NCBI GenBank assembly: GCA_963771295.1
Contig: CAVYTB010000014.1
Location: 1 to 64,000 of the forward strand
Length of the DNA stretch: 64,000 nucleotides
Source of the DNA: Acidiferrum sp963771295
GTDB taxonomy: Bacteria > Acidobacteriota > Terriglobia > Acidiferrales > UBA7541
Direction: 5' to 3'
The position numbers were made by a program, and so were the translations under genes. Positions 9,775 through 19,137 of this stretch are shown here, one piece after another; positions within the stretch are counted from its first letter, which is position 1, and the number at the start of each line of letters is the position of its first letter. The notes below the pieces were generated by a model. The model was not told where the DNA came from, made no database searches, and worked only from the letters and a program-made list of their open reading frames with translations.

Positions 9775-10260
9775 GAGTACCTCTCTGAATTGAAAGCTCT
9801 AAGCCTAAGCTCTTTGCGGCAGACGAAAACCCTCTGTTCGTGCGTTTTGCATTCTACACCGTCCAAGAACCTTCGCTCTACGAGATGCGCTGTTGATCGA
9901 GCCGCGCCGCCGACCGGTCTGGTCTCTAAACGCTGCTATGGGAAGTCGGAATCTCAATTGGCGCTTGCCGCCGATTGCGGGCGGATCACGGGCTAACAGG
10001 AAATAACCGAATTACGTCCGGCTAGCCGACAATGCCAGAGTTATCGACTCGTGGCTCGAATTAAAGCTGCTGACTGTACCCACCTCCCGTCGATCTGTAG
10101 CATGGATCCTTACGGAGCCGCCACCCGAAATAATTGCGCGCCACACGCCAGCAGATCGCCCAGACAAGATGCGCTTCGACCGAGAGTCGTTGATCGTGTC
10201 GCCCGTCATGTCCAGCATCTACCCAGGTTCGATTGACCTTTGCTCAGCACCCCACCTAAC
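9775..10260. other. Intergenic region with a REP-like copy
   Basis: About 490 bp between the divergent ggt and kinase genes. A diverged REP-like copy lies at 9981-10030 (GATCACGGGCTAACAGG ... CCGGCTAGCCGAC) and belongs to a sub-type with AACCGAATTA in the centre. No other feature recognised; promoters for both genes must lie here. Confidence 0.5.
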
Positions 10261-12681
10261 ATGTTTTACCTGGTGACCACACCATCCCAACCCGTGGGGC
10301 AAACTGTTTCCCATTACCGCATACTCCGCAAGATTGGCGGCGGGGGCATGGGTGTGGTGTACGAGGCTGAAGACCTCAAGCTCGGTCGCCACGTGGCACT
10401 GAAGTTCCTTCCTGACGAACTCGCCCACGATCCACAGGCGCTCAGCCGCTTTCAGCGGGAGGCGAGGGCGGCTTCTGCTCTCAATCATCCAAACATCTGC
10501 ACCATTTACGAAATCGATGAGATCGATGGGCGAGCCTTCATTGCCATGGAGTTGCTCGAAGGGCAGACGCTCAGACACCGAATCGGCGGCAAGCCGCTGG
10601 AGACAGAGGCCGTGCTCGATCTCGGTATCCAGATCGCTGACGCGCTCGACGCGGCGCATTCGAAGCGCATCGTCCACAGGGACATGAAACCAGCGAACAT
10701 CTTCGTTACGAATAGAGGGCAGGCGAAGGTTCTCGATTTTGGACTCGCCAAAGTGTCGCTGAAGTCGGACGATATTGGACTGAGCGCCACGACTCTAGAC
10801 TTCGAGGAACATCTCACTAGCCCCGGTTCGACGCTGGGCACCATCGCCTACATGTCGCCGGAACAAGTACGAGGGAAGGAACTCGATGCTCGCACCGACC
10901 TGTTCTCGTTCGGCACGGTGTTGTACGAGATGGCGACAGGAGCATTGCCGTTTCGAGGAGAAACCTCAGCTGTAATATTCAAAGCCATTTTGGATGGAAC
11001 GCCAACATCCGCAGCGCGGCTGAACCCCGACATACCCTCGAAGTTGGAGGAGATCATCAGCAAGTGTCTGGAGAAAGATCGCAACCTACGTTATCAGCAT
11101 GCCACTGACATTCGCACCGATCTTCAACGGTTGAGGCGGGACTCGGAGTCGGGCAAGGTGGTAGCAGGTGGGACAGTAAACCCTGGCTGGTCACGGCGGA
11201 CCATGTTGATCGGCGCGGTAGCTTCCGTTTTCGTAATCGTGGTCATTGCGGTGGCAGCGTTCTATCTAGGCAGCAGTGGTCGCGCCCCCATCAATTCGAT
11301 TGCTGTACTGCCCTTCTCCAATGCCAGCGGTGATCCAGGTATGGAATATCTGAGTGACGGAATCACAGAGGGCGTCATCGACAGGTTGTCGAGTCTCCCA
11401 AATCTGAGAGTCATCTCTCGCACTTCCGCCTTTCATTACAAGCAGCGCGACATTGATCCCAAGAAGGTGGCGAGGGAGCTTGGTGTCGAAGCGTTGGTTA
11501 TTGGAAGAGTTATTGAGCGAGGCGACGATCTGTCAGTCAGCGCCGAACTCGTAGATGCACGCGAGGACAAACAGCTTTGGGGCGAGCAATACAGCCGGAA
11601 AATGGCTGACTCAGTATCTGTTCAGCAAGAAATTGCAACCGCCATTTCTGGGAACTTGCGCGTGCGGCTGACCAGCGAAGAAAAAACGCGTTTGGCGAAA
11701 TCGTCCACGACAAATCCCTTAGCCTATCAGCTTTATTTGAAGGGCAGGTATCACGCAAACCAAACAACGGCGGCTGAGCTAAAGAAATCCCTCGACTACT
11801 TCCAACAAGCAATCGAAAAAGACCCCAGTTATGCATTAGCCTACGCCGGGATGGCCGACGCTTATTCCGTTCTCGGAGGCGGATGGATGTATCTACCACC
11901 GACGGAGAGTTTTCCGAAGGCGAAGGCGGCGGCGTTGAAGGCTCTGGAGCTTGACGACACGCTCGCCGAGGCCCATGTCGCGCTAGCGTATGCTGAGTTC
12001 TTCGACTGGGACTGGCAGAGTGCAGAACGGGAATTCAAGCGGGCTATTGAGCTAAACCCGAAGAGTGCGCTCTCCCATGCTCGGTATGCTGTATGCCTGA
12101 TATCGAGACTGCGATTCAATGAAAGCATTGCAGAGGCGCAGCGAGCGCAAGAGCTTGACCCTCTGTCGCCGGATATAGTTTCCGTGCTGGGGATTGTCTA
12201 TTTCGTGGCAAGAGAATACGATGAGTCTGTTGCTGAATCCCAGAAGGCGCTGGACCTCAATCCAAACATTCCGGTGGTGCGTGCCACGCTAGGTCTGGCA
12301 TACGCAATGAAGCGCATGTATCCGCAAGCCCTTGCCGAATACGACAAAATTCCCAATCAGGACAAAGTCACAGCGGCAGGGAACCAGTTCGTTGCTGGCA
12401 CGCTAGGTTGGGTTTATGCCGTCTCGGGCAGGCGGACAGATGCTCTGAAGATTGCCCAAGAATTCAGGCAATTGTCCACGCACGCTTATGTCGATTTTTA
12501 TTGGTCTGCCACAGTTTATGCGGGGCTGGGCGACAAAGATGAAGCGTTCCGTTTGCTTGAAAAGAGTTACCAAGAGCATTCGGCTAGTATGCCCTTTCTC
12601 GCAATAGACCCGTTCTGGTATGGAGTGCATTCCGATCCCCGCTACTCTGACCTGTTGCGCCGGGTGGGGCTGCCGCAGTGA
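10261..12681 (+). CDS. Transmembrane Ser/Thr protein kinase with TolB-N-like and TPR domains
   Basis: An 806-residue Hanks-type kinase. Kinase domain at residues ~19-290: glycine loop GGGGMGVVYEAED, Lys48 in VALKF, catalytic Asp141 in HRDMKPAN, DFG at 159-161 and the activation-segment end MSPEQVRG, so all catalytic residues are present. One membrane helix near residue 320 (VASVFVIVVIAVAAFYLG) is followed by an extracytoplasmic FlgO/TolB-N-like domain (IAVLPFSNASGDPGMEYLSDG) and five or more TPRs (for example YALAYAGMADAYSVLGG) to the end. The ATG at 10261 is preferred over an upstream TTG. The sensor probably binds a protein partner outside the membrane. A REP-like copy precedes it and another follows the stop. 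Confidence 0.9.
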   Translation: MFYLVTTPSQPVGQTVSHYRILRKIGGGGMGVVYEAEDLKLGRHVALKFLPDELAHDPQALSRFQREARAASALNHPNICTIYEIDEIDGRAFIAMELLEGQTLRHRIGGKPLETEAVLDLGIQIADALDAAHSKRIVHRDMKPANIFVTNRGQAKVLDFGLAKVSLKSDDIGLSATTLDFEEHLTSPGSTLGTIAYMSPEQVRGKELDARTDLFSFGTVLYEMATGALPFRGETSAVIFKAILDGTPTSAARLNPDIPSKLEEIISKCLEKDRNLRYQHATDIRTDLQRLRRDSESGKVVAGGTVNPGWSRRTMLIGAVASVFVIVVIAVAAFYLGSSGRAPINSIAVLPFSNASGDPGMEYLSDGITEGVIDRLSSLPNLRVISRTSAFHYKQRDIDPKKVARELGVEALVIGRVIERGDDLSVSAELVDAREDKQLWGEQYSRKMADSVSVQQEIATAISGNLRVRLTSEEKTRLAKSSTTNPLAYQLYLKGRYHANQTTAAELKKSLDYFQQAIEKDPSYALAYAGMADAYSVLGGGWMYLPPTESFPKAKAAALKALELDDTLAEAHVALAYAEFFDWDWQSAEREFKRAIELNPKSALSHARYAVCLISRLRFNESIAEAQRAQELDPLSPDIVSVLGIVYFVAREYDESVAESQKALDLNPNIPVVRATLGLAYAMKRMYPQALAEYDKIPNQDKVTAAGNQFVAGTLGWVYAVSGRRTDALKIAQEFRQLSTHAYVDFYWSATVYAGLGDKDEAFRLLEKSYQEHSASMPFLAIDPFWYGVHSDPRYSDLLRRVGLPQ

Positions 12682-12720
12682 GGATCAATCCTGGCCCATG
12701 CATGTTAAGAGGATCGTTCC

Positions 12721-12784
12721 CGAGTGACGCTATGCGGAAGTTATCCCAGTAACCCGGCTGCATCATTACTTCCGGCTTGCCAAC
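12721..12784. repeat. REP-like repeat copy, longer-loop sub-type
   Basis: GAGTGACGCTATGCGGAAG pairs imperfectly with CTTCCGGCTTGCCAAC across a loop containing ATCCCAGTAACCCGG. It is about 14 bp longer than the typical copy and lies between the kinase stop and the MBL-fold gene. Confidence 0.55.
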
Positions 12785-12905
12785 AATCCATTCTCAAGTC
12801 CTCGAAACTGTTGTTCTGGCCATGACCGCCGCGATTGGGTTGATTAACCGGCTTGCTCTGCTCAAAATACGGTCGATGGCAGGGTCGACCTGGAGGTGCA
12901 TGCCT

Positions 12906-13874
12906 ATGATGAAGTCTGGACTCGCGTGCTGTGTATTCACGATGGCTGTCCTCGTGACTCAAGCCGCTCAGAACCAACCGAACACGGAAAAAAACAACCC
13001 AGTCACTCTGAAATACCTAGGGGCGGCGGGCTGGGAGATCACCGATGGAACGACCTATATTCTGATTGATCCATATCTGTCGCGAATCAACGGACCGGCG
13101 CCACCGGGAGGTGGGTCGGGCCACTCTATAGCTGGAGACACTCGCCGGGCGTATGGATGGGGTGACGTTGCCTCGCCGGACGTAGCGGCAATTGATGCGC
13201 ACATTCAACGAGCAGATTTCGTTCTCGTTACTCATACACATTACGACCACATTCTGGATGTTCCTCACATCGCCCTTAAAACTCGCGCGGCGGTGATCGG
13301 CACTGAGAGCACCGAAAATGTGATGCGCGCTTACGCTGTGCCTGAAGAGCAGTTAATTACGGTCCGGGGCGGAGAGGACTACCAGTTCGGTTCCTTTTCC
13401 CTTAAAGTGATTCCCAGCATTCACAGCCCTCTCGACCACAAGCGCTACTTCAGTTCCGCCACAGCACCGGCTGGAATGAAAGCACCGTTGACCTTGGAAC
13501 AAATCCACCCTGAGGGGGGCACTCTCGCTTACTTGATACGTTTTCACGGCCACCAGATTCTCGCGTTTGGTGGGATGAACTACATCGAACGTGAGATTGT
13601 AGGACTAGAGCCGGACGTCGCGTTGATCGGAGCCGGCGCTTCCCGAAAGGAAGTCTACGACTACTGCGGTCGCCTCATGCGGGGCCTACACTATCCTGCT
13701 ATGGTCCTGCCGACTCATTGGGACAATTTTTTGGCGCCATATGGCGCTTCTCAGCAACCGAGTCTCGATGCCTTGCAGTCCTTTGTACAAGAGATCCGAA
13801 CTGCTTCGCCGAAGACAAAAATTATCGTGCCCAAGTACTTCGAGGCGATTCCACTTGAAACCGTTGCAAAGTGA
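12906..13874 (+). CDS. Exported MBL-fold metallo-hydrolase
   Basis: A 322-residue metallo-beta-lactamase-fold protein. The metal motif THTHYDHILD (HxHxDH) lies near residue 105, with further candidate ligands in the SIHSPLDHKR and PTHWDNF segments. The N-terminus MMKSGLACCVFTMAVLVTQAAQ is a signal peptide, so it acts in the periplasm. The start at 12906 has GGAGG 9 nt upstream; the frame is open to 12777, but that extension overlaps a REP-like repeat and would hide the signal sequence. It resembles the UlaG-like/lactonase branch in having LGAAGWEI at the start. The substrate is unknown. Alone between a kinase and an ADOP gene. Confidence 0.85.
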   Translation: MMKSGLACCVFTMAVLVTQAAQNQPNTEKNNPVTLKYLGAAGWEITDGTTYILIDPYLSRINGPAPPGGGSGHSIAGDTRRAYGWGDVASPDVAAIDAHIQRADFVLVTHTHYDHILDVPHIALKTRAAVIGTESTENVMRAYAVPEEQLITVRGGEDYQFGSFSLKVIPSIHSPLDHKRYFSSATAPAGMKAPLTLEQIHPEGGTLAYLIRFHGHQILAFGGMNYIEREIVGLEPDVALIGAGASRKEVYDYCGRLMRGLHYPAMVLPTHWDNFLAPYGASQQPSLDALQSFVQEIRTASPKTKIIVPKYFEAIPLETVAK

Positions 13875-13948
13875 GTAGCCGAGTGTTCGCTGTTGCAGGT
13901 CTCAGGGTGGGTCTTTCTATCAGACATGTGGCTGAGTTCGATAGGGCC

Positions 13949-13997
13949 CGAGTCACGAGCAACCCTTCCATAATCCGGTAAGGGAAGGGTTGCCGAC
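13949..13997. repeat. REP-like palindromic repeat, best-preserved hairpin
   Basis: GCAACCCTTCC and GGAAGGGTTGC form a perfect 11-bp stem around the loop ATAATCCGGTAAG, flanked by GAGTCACGA on the left and CGAC on the right. It lies in the convergent space between the MBL-fold and ADOP genes, where the hairpin could also limit read-through from both sides. Confidence 0.8.
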
Positions 13998-14096
13998 GAT
14001 ACTACTGGAACGCAACATGACCGGCCAAACGGCTCGCTGATTGCATTGTTGTATTCTCTACAGGCGATCGCTAACGCACCCATGCAGGGCGTTTCC

Positions 14097-16745
14097 CTAC
14101 TCCGTCCGAAGTGCTTGCATGGGATCGATGGAGGCAGCGCGACGAGCGGGAATAATGGCCGCGATCAAACCGGAGACCGCGAGCAAAGCACAGACGGAGA
14201 GGGTTGTAATTGGGTCGTGCCGGCCGACACCAAAGAGAAATGCCTGAATCGCGCGCGTGGCGAACCACGAGGCGACTAACCCGGAGACGAGACCCAGTGC
14301 AAGCAGGAGCGACGCCTTCTTGAGCACAAGCAGCATCACGTCCATTCGCTGCGCGCCGAGCGCCATGCGAATGCCCACTTCGCGCGTGCGGCGACTGACA
14401 GAGTACGCCATGAGCCCATAGAGACCCACCAGCGCAAGGAACAATGCAATGCCGGCGAAGACCGAGAGCAGCGATGTCTGAAAGCGCCGCTGTGCACTGG
14501 CTTCAGACTCCAAATCACCCATGGTTTGAATGTCGCCGACCGCAAGATTGGGATCGATGGAATACAACGTTGAACGGATGGTTGCTGCCAAAGACTTTGC
14601 CGGAAGGGTCGAGCGAGCAGCGATGTAACCGCCTTCGAAATCACCATCGAGATTATAGATCTGGGGCTCCGGCGCTTTCTCCAGTGCCGAGTCACGCACG
14701 TCGCCAATCACGCCAACGACGGTGCTCCATTGAGTGTGGTCATCCTCTCTGCTGATGCGCCCGCCGATCGGGTCGCGATTGGTAAAATATTCCCTCGCAA
14801 AGCTCTCATTGACGATTGCAATGGATCGATTGGATTTGTCTTCCTGCGTAAATAAACGTCCCGCCGCAAGCGGAATGCCCATGGCTGAAAAATACTGCGG
14901 TGTGGCTCTACGGAATTCAGCCAACTGACCCTTTTTGTTTGAATATCCGTCAACCTCGAATTCTCTTAGGTCTTCGTCGTTACTGAGCGGCAAGTTGCTG
15001 ATCCCACCCACCTTCTGTACGCCGGGGAGCGCCTCCACTCTTGCGAAAAGATTGCGGAAGAACTCAACGCGTTGCGGCTGGCTGTACCGAGCATCGAGCT
15101 CGATGTTCATTGCAACGGTGGATTGGGAAAAGCCTGTGTCGACCGACACCACATTGATGTAGCTACGGATGAACAGACCGGCCCCGGCAAGCAGCACGAC
15201 AACCAGCGCGGACTCCACTACAATAAGTGTGCTCTGGACGCGCGTATGCGCACCAGCGACGCTGCGGCTGCTGCTTGTAGCCAGAAAATCAGTCAAGTTG
15301 ATGCGCGACACAGCCGATGCAGGCAGAATGCCGGTAATCACACTCGTCAGCACAGACACGGCCACGGTGAAAAACAGTACGCGTGTGTCGAGCGATGCTT
15401 CATTGAGGCGCGGAATGTTGCCCGGATTGAGATGCGGCAGGACACGGAGAAAAACGTATGCCAGGCAAATTCCAACACCTCCCGCCACGAGACCGATGAG
15501 TAGCGACTCAGTGAGGAGCTGACGGATGATTCGGCTGCGCCCCGCACCAAGTGCAACACGCACGCCGAGTTCGCGCATTCGGCTTGCTGCGCGTGCAAGC
15601 AGCAGGTTTGCAGCGTTGCCGCATGCAATCAACAGCACGATGCACACCGCACCGAGCAGCAGCCAAAGCAGCGCACGCACATGGCCGACGGTGCTATCAA
15701 CGAAGTTCTCGACCCGGGCGCCCCATCCGCGCACACGCGCGTCGTGAAGCTTGTCGAGGCGCACTATGAGGGTACTCATCTCCGCCTGTGCCTGCGCGAT
15801 GGAAACCCCGGCCTTGAGCCGTGCGACGGCGTTGCCGCGCGCGTTTTCACGGTCGCCCATTTGATGGGGAGTGAGAGCCAGTGGGATCCATATCTGGGTC
15901 GTTTTGTATTGCGCGCTGCCATAGGGCAAATCGGAGTAGTGCGGATACTCGAACCCTTGCGGCATGACACCGATGATCTGATAAGTCTTGCCATCGAGAA
16001 GCAGCGAGCGATGAAGAATGTCCGCACTGGACGCGAACATGGATTGCCAAAGAGCGTGGCTGATCACGGCCACTTTCTCATGACCTACTTGATCGTCGCT
16101 GGGAGCAATTGCCCGGCCCAGTTGCGGCGAAGCTTGGAATGCCGAAAAGAAATCGCCATCCACGCGCGCTGTGCTCACACGCTCCGCAGAACCCTGCGTA
16201 GTTAGGCTGAAGACCGATTGATCGAAGGCGGTCATATCCTGAAACGAGGTGCTCTCTTTTTTCAAGTCGTAGAAGTCAGCATAAGCGGGACCAAAGACTT
16301 CCACCGGTACATTGAATTGAGGGTTGGGCGTGTAGAGATAGACGAGACGGCCAGCATCACCGTATGGCAATGAACGGATCAGCACCGCGTTCACTAGGCT
16401 GAAGATGGCAGTGCATGCACCGATGCCGAGGGCGAGCGTGAGCACTGCGGTTATGGTGAAGCCGGGACTCTTCCTCAATGTGCGCAGGCCATAGCGCAGG
16501 TCCTGCATGGTTTGTTCGATCCACTGCAGAGAGCGCTCGTCGCGATGTGCCTGTTTTGCCTGCTCCACGCCGCCGTAAGCGCGTCGCGCGGCCAGCCGTG
16601 CTTCTTCAGGCGGCATGCCACGGCGTTCGAAGTCGTCGGCGAGGAGGGTGAGGTGCGATGCGACTTCACGCGCAAGATCCTCTTCGGCGCGCTTATTAGC
16701 AACGAGACCGCGGAGCTTGGCGATGATTCTTCTCCAACGCGCCAT
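14097..16745 (-). CDS. ADOP-family permease with N-terminal PadR-linked extension
   Basis: An 882-residue duplicated MacB/FtsX permease. A soluble N-terminal extension (residues 1-80, RAEEDLAREVASHLTLLADD) typical of the PadR-linked ADOP type is followed by the first membrane segment (LALGIGACTAIFSLVNAVLI), a MacB periplasmic domain, an FtsX block, then a second set ending IIPARRAASIDPMQALRTE. Its stop is followed by a short space and a REP-like repeat. It begins 3 nt after the stop of the PadR gene, so the two form one transcription unit. Inner membrane; transport substrate unknown. The ATPase partner is not in the window. Confidence 0.92.
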   Translation of the reverse strand: MARWRRIIAKLRGLVANKRAEEDLAREVASHLTLLADDFERRGMPPEEARLAARRAYGGVEQAKQAHRDERSLQWIEQTMQDLRYGLRTLRKSPGFTITAVLTLALGIGACTAIFSLVNAVLIRSLPYGDAGRLVYLYTPNPQFNVPVEVFGPAYADFYDLKKESTSFQDMTAFDQSVFSLTTQGSAERVSTARVDGDFFSAFQASPQLGRAIAPSDDQVGHEKVAVISHALWQSMFASSADILHRSLLLDGKTYQIIGVMPQGFEYPHYSDLPYGSAQYKTTQIWIPLALTPHQMGDRENARGNAVARLKAGVSIAQAQAEMSTLIVRLDKLHDARVRGWGARVENFVDSTVGHVRALLWLLLGAVCIVLLIACGNAANLLLARAASRMRELGVRVALGAGRSRIIRQLLTESLLIGLVAGGVGICLAYVFLRVLPHLNPGNIPRLNEASLDTRVLFFTVAVSVLTSVITGILPASAVSRINLTDFLATSSSRSVAGAHTRVQSTLIVVESALVVVLLAGAGLFIRSYINVVSVDTGFSQSTVAMNIELDARYSQPQRVEFFRNLFARVEALPGVQKVGGISNLPLSNDEDLREFEVDGYSNKKGQLAEFRRATPQYFSAMGIPLAAGRLFTQEDKSNRSIAIVNESFAREYFTNRDPIGGRISREDDHTQWSTVVGVIGDVRDSALEKAPEPQIYNLDGDFEGGYIAARSTLPAKSLAATIRSTLYSIDPNLAVGDIQTMGDLESEASAQRRFQTSLLSVFAGIALFLALVGLYGLMAYSVSRRTREVGIRMALGAQRMDVMLLVLKKASLLLALGLVSGLVASWFATRAIQAFLFGVGRHDPITTLSVCALLAVSGLIAAIIPARRAASIDPMQALRTE

Positions 16746-16747
16746 GG

Positions 16748-17086
16748 CTACTGTTCCTCTGCAAGCAACTTTTCAACCACGCCGGCCATCTGGCGCCAGC
16801 GTCCGGTTTCTTCATTGAGCGCCTTCAACCCGGCCCTGGTGATGGTGTAATACTTCGCTTCGCGATTGTTTTCCGTCTTGCCCCAGGAACCACGGGTCCA
16901 GCCGTGCTGCTCAATCCGCACGAGAGCCGGATAAATGGTGCCCTGGTTAAGATTCAAGGCGTCCTCCGAGACCTGTTGGAGCCTGCTGGCGATCCCATAG
17001 GCATGCTGCGGACCCATGGTGGAGAGGGTGCGGAGGATCATGAGATCGAGAGTGCCTTGCAGAATCTGGATGGGCATTTTCTTCAT
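16748..17086 (-). CDS. PadR-family transcriptional regulator
   Basis: A 112-residue winged-helix repressor with the PadR start IQILQGTLDLMILRTL, the helix-turn-helix region HAYGIASRLQ and the wing around GSWGKTENNREAKYYTITRAG. It is directly upstream of, and cotranscribed with, the ADOP permease, so it probably represses the pair until a ligand binds. A second Met at 17077 is also possible, because AAGAAA lies before it. The DNA immediately upstream holds three CAAGTG-type half-sites, a likely autoregulatory operator. Confidence 0.9.
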   Translation of the reverse strand: MKKMPIQILQGTLDLMILRTLSTMGPQHAYGIASRLQQVSEDALNLNQGTIYPALVRIEQHGWTRGSWGKTENNREAKYYTITRAGLKALNEETGRWRQMAGVVEKLLAEEQ

Positions 17087-17094
17087 TTGGCATT

Positions 17095-17128
17095 CAAGTG
17101 AACATAGTTGTCACTTGGATGTCAAGTG
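17095..17128. promoter_or_regulatory. Candidate PadR operator upstream of the PadR-ADOP unit
   Basis: Three half-sites alternate in orientation: CAAGTG (17095-17100), CACTTG (17112-17117) and CAAGTG (17123-17128), with spacers of 11 and 5 bp. PadR proteins usually bind such palindromes over their own promoter. The site starts 9 bp upstream of the padR start codon. Assignment is by inference from symmetry and position. Confidence 0.6.
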
Positions 17129-17273
17129 GAAACCGCAGGACGAGATTCGAGGCGCGGCGAACCCGGTCGATTGAGTAGCGGAGGATTGCTCAAGGCTGCT
17201 CACTCCTGCTGCCAATCGCCGATGCACTCATCGAACCAAAGCCGAATCGCCTTCCGGGTTTCCGGGTTGCGGT

Positions 17274-17322
17274 CGGATGACGGGCTACTCTTCCATAATC
17301 GGATTAGGGAAGGGTTGCCGAC
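17274..17322. repeat. REP-like repeat interrupted on its right edge by IS copy 1
   Basis: GGATGACGGGCTACTCTTCC, loop ATAATCGGATTAG, then GGAAGGGTTGCCGAC. The insertion sequence begins at the next base. The final nine bases GTTGCCGAC (17314-17322) are the same bases that precede the second IS copy. Confidence 0.8.
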
Positions 17323-17636
17323 ATCCATGATAAGTCCGTGTCAAGCGGGCAAAAGCTCTCCCGACGCGCTTCGGAGGAGCGCGTGCATAAAATTCTTAGG
17401 TGCTTCAGCTCGCGTTCGTGCCTCTCGGCGGTGGTTCCTCTTCGATTGAGAACCAGACATCCATTTGCTGTCTCAGCCCCGAAGGGGGCCTGCACAGAAG
17501 ATTGAGTTTGTGATCTCCTGCCAGTCTCGAAACAATTCGATGGGGGCCTCGGGAGCTTACGCTCCGTCGCCCAGTCGGCAACTGACGAGACCTGGCAGGC
17601 TGCGCGCTGAAGAAATCCTCCTGTATTTCGCACCCG
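17323..17636 (-). ncRNA. Candidate bridge/seekRNA region of IS copy 1
   Basis: Non-coding end of the element, 3' of the transposase. It contains several short hairpins. GTCGGCAAC at 17574-17582 is the exact complement of the target arm GTTGCCGAC. GACATCCAT at 17456-17464 repeats the target-element junction at 17320-17328. A hairpin CGCACC...GGTGCG spans the transposase stop. These are the complementarities expected of target- and donor-binding loops. Exact RNA ends and strand are not known; transcription with the transposase (minus strand) is assumed by analogy. Confidence 0.5.
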
Positions 17637-18674
17637 CTACGCAGCGGTGCGATTTTTGTTTTCTACTACCAGAAAGCCTTTTTGCCGGCGATCCACAGCG
17701 ACCAGGTACGCCACCATCTTCCGCGCCACGGCCAGTGTTGCGCGGTTGGCATTGCCTTTTTGTTTCTCCTGTTCGTATACCATCGCTAGTTCAGGGCTAT
17801 TTCGCGGCGCCATTTTTGCCGCCTCAATCAGAATCGTCTGCAGATGTTTGTTGCGTTGTTTCGACAGTGGCGTGCGCATGGTGATATTGGCCGAACTTTT
17901 TTCCGCGCCGCACAGTCCGCAGTAGCTGATGGCCTTCTTGATCGAGGAAAATCGCTGCACGTCGCCAACTTCCAGCGCCCAGGTCAACGCGGTGATCGGT
18001 CCAACCGCCGGAATGGTCATCAGCCGTTCCACGCGTTCCACAAGTAAAGAGTCGTGCTCCAGCGATCGCACCAGCGCGCTTTCCGTTTTCCCCAGGCGCA
18101 CCACCGTCTCCCGGCACAGCCGCAACAACGGTTTCAGCCCTTCATCGATGTCCTGGTTGGTGGCCAGCAGTTCACGAAAGTATCCGACCTTGTGGAGCTT
18201 CTGTTTGTTGTAACTCACCCCGGCTTCCATCAGCAGTACCGCAATCTTATTCTTCATCTGCACCGCCTGGCGGACCAACAGGTTCCGATAGCGCAAGGTG
18301 CGCCGTCGTTCGCGAATCTCCGTCGAAGCCATGTAGCACTCCGGCAGAAAATCGCAGCGCAGGCAGTCGGCAATCTTTTTGGCATCGATGCGGTCGTTCT
18401 TTTTCTTAGCCACCGCAATCGCTCGTAGCATCAGTGGATGTGCCACCTTCACCGCTGCGGCATGCGGTTTCAGATGATCATAGATCCAAGCCGTGAAGAT
18501 GGTCGCTTCCATGGCCGCCGTCCACGGCTGGGGAAGCGTCTTCATCCACATGTCCAGAGTCAATCGCGTGGCGGGTATCGAACCTTCCGCATAGATACGG
18601 CCACTGCCGTCCTTCACGCAGTAGTTGATCGTTTTCTTGTGAACATCCAAACCGATGTAGTACATAGTCTCCAT
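17637..18674 (-). CDS. IS110/IS1111-family transposase (DEDD recombinase), copy 1
   Basis: A 345-residue recombinase. The N-terminal RuvC-like DEDD domain shows Asp10 in IGLDVHKK, Glu56 in AAMEAT, and Asp94/Asp97 in NDRIDAKKIAD. The C-terminal transposase-20 domain has IPAVGPITALTWALEVGDVQRF and AISYCGLCGAEKSS, where the Ser of SYCGL is the expected nucleophile. The ATG at 18674 has AGGAGG about 8 nt upstream. Apparently intact. The protein is identical to that of copy 2, so the duplication is recent. Confidence 0.95.
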   Translation of the reverse strand: METMYYIGLDVHKKTINYCVKDGSGRIYAEGSIPATRLTLDMWMKTLPQPWTAAMEATIFTAWIYDHLKPHAAAVKVAHPLMLRAIAVAKKKNDRIDAKKIADCLRCDFLPECYMASTEIRERRRTLRYRNLLVRQAVQMKNKIAVLLMEAGVSYNKQKLHKVGYFRELLATNQDIDEGLKPLLRLCRETVVRLGKTESALVRSLEHDSLLVERVERLMTIPAVGPITALTWALEVGDVQRFSSIKKAISYCGLCGAEKSSANITMRTPLSKQRNKHLQTILIEAAKMAPRNSPELAMVYEQEKQKGNANRATLAVARKMVAYLVAVDRRQKGFLVVENKNRTAA

Positions 18675-18771
18675 GGGGGAGCCTCCTTAGTTGTATCTGA
18701 ATCAGCGTGGTCGCTGAGTTCAGCTTTTTTACACCAAGCGCTCCTCCATGACTTATTCATTCAAACAATCC

Positions 18772-19137
18772 ACCCAGAACCCGGTCTTTCACTTCCCACA
18801 ACGCGTTTTCTGCGTCCGCGGTGTGACAGCTCATGCTCCGCAGCGCAGTCGTGGCACACCTCAAAATCGCCTCTCCCCACAATTGAATTTGCATAGGCCC
18901 GCGTCCGCCGCACCCACGAGCGGCCACCTCCAAACGGCTTTACCGGACGCGCGCGGAACTCCGCCCCCCGCTCACTGCTGAGCGAGAACGCGCATCCGGT
19001 AAATCACTAGCGTTTCTGACCAACTTCCGAGTAGCCGGCCAACCTATCAGAATCTCGGATATCGGTCTATGTGCGCTATATTGGACCACGATTCGTCTGG
19101 CCGGTTCTTGAACCGTGTTACTAGGACTGGGGTGGAA
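18772..19137. other. Intergenic region right of IS copy 1
   Basis: GC-rich sequence without a convincing gene. Around 19020-19047 CCAACTTCCGAGTAGCCGGCC resembles a REP arm, possibly a degraded copy. The right flank of the IS does not continue the REP palindrome, in line with insertion at the repeat's outer edge. Confidence 0.4.

Larger units (their letters stand above)
17323..18771 (-). mobile_element. IS110/IS1111-family insertion sequence, copy 1
   Basis: A 1449-bp element with one transposase gene on the minus strand. Its ends were fixed by comparison with copy 2 (25015-26463): identity starts within the repeat arm and ends at AACAATCC. It has sub-terminal inverted repeats of unequal distance from the tips (ATGATAAGTC at 17327-17336; GACTTATTCAT at 18750-18760, complement ATGAATAAGTC), a hallmark of the IS1111 group. 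ATCC occurs at both tips and may be the recombination core. The long non-coding part (314 bp) lies downstream of the transposase, where IS1111-type elements encode their guide (bridge/seek) RNA. Confidence 0.88.

Noticed and set aside
17630..17663. Rho-independent terminator for the IS transposase
   Set aside because: The hairpin CGCACC..GGTGCG with a T run is oriented on the plus strand, opposite to the transposase; it is noted only as part of the candidate guide-RNA region.
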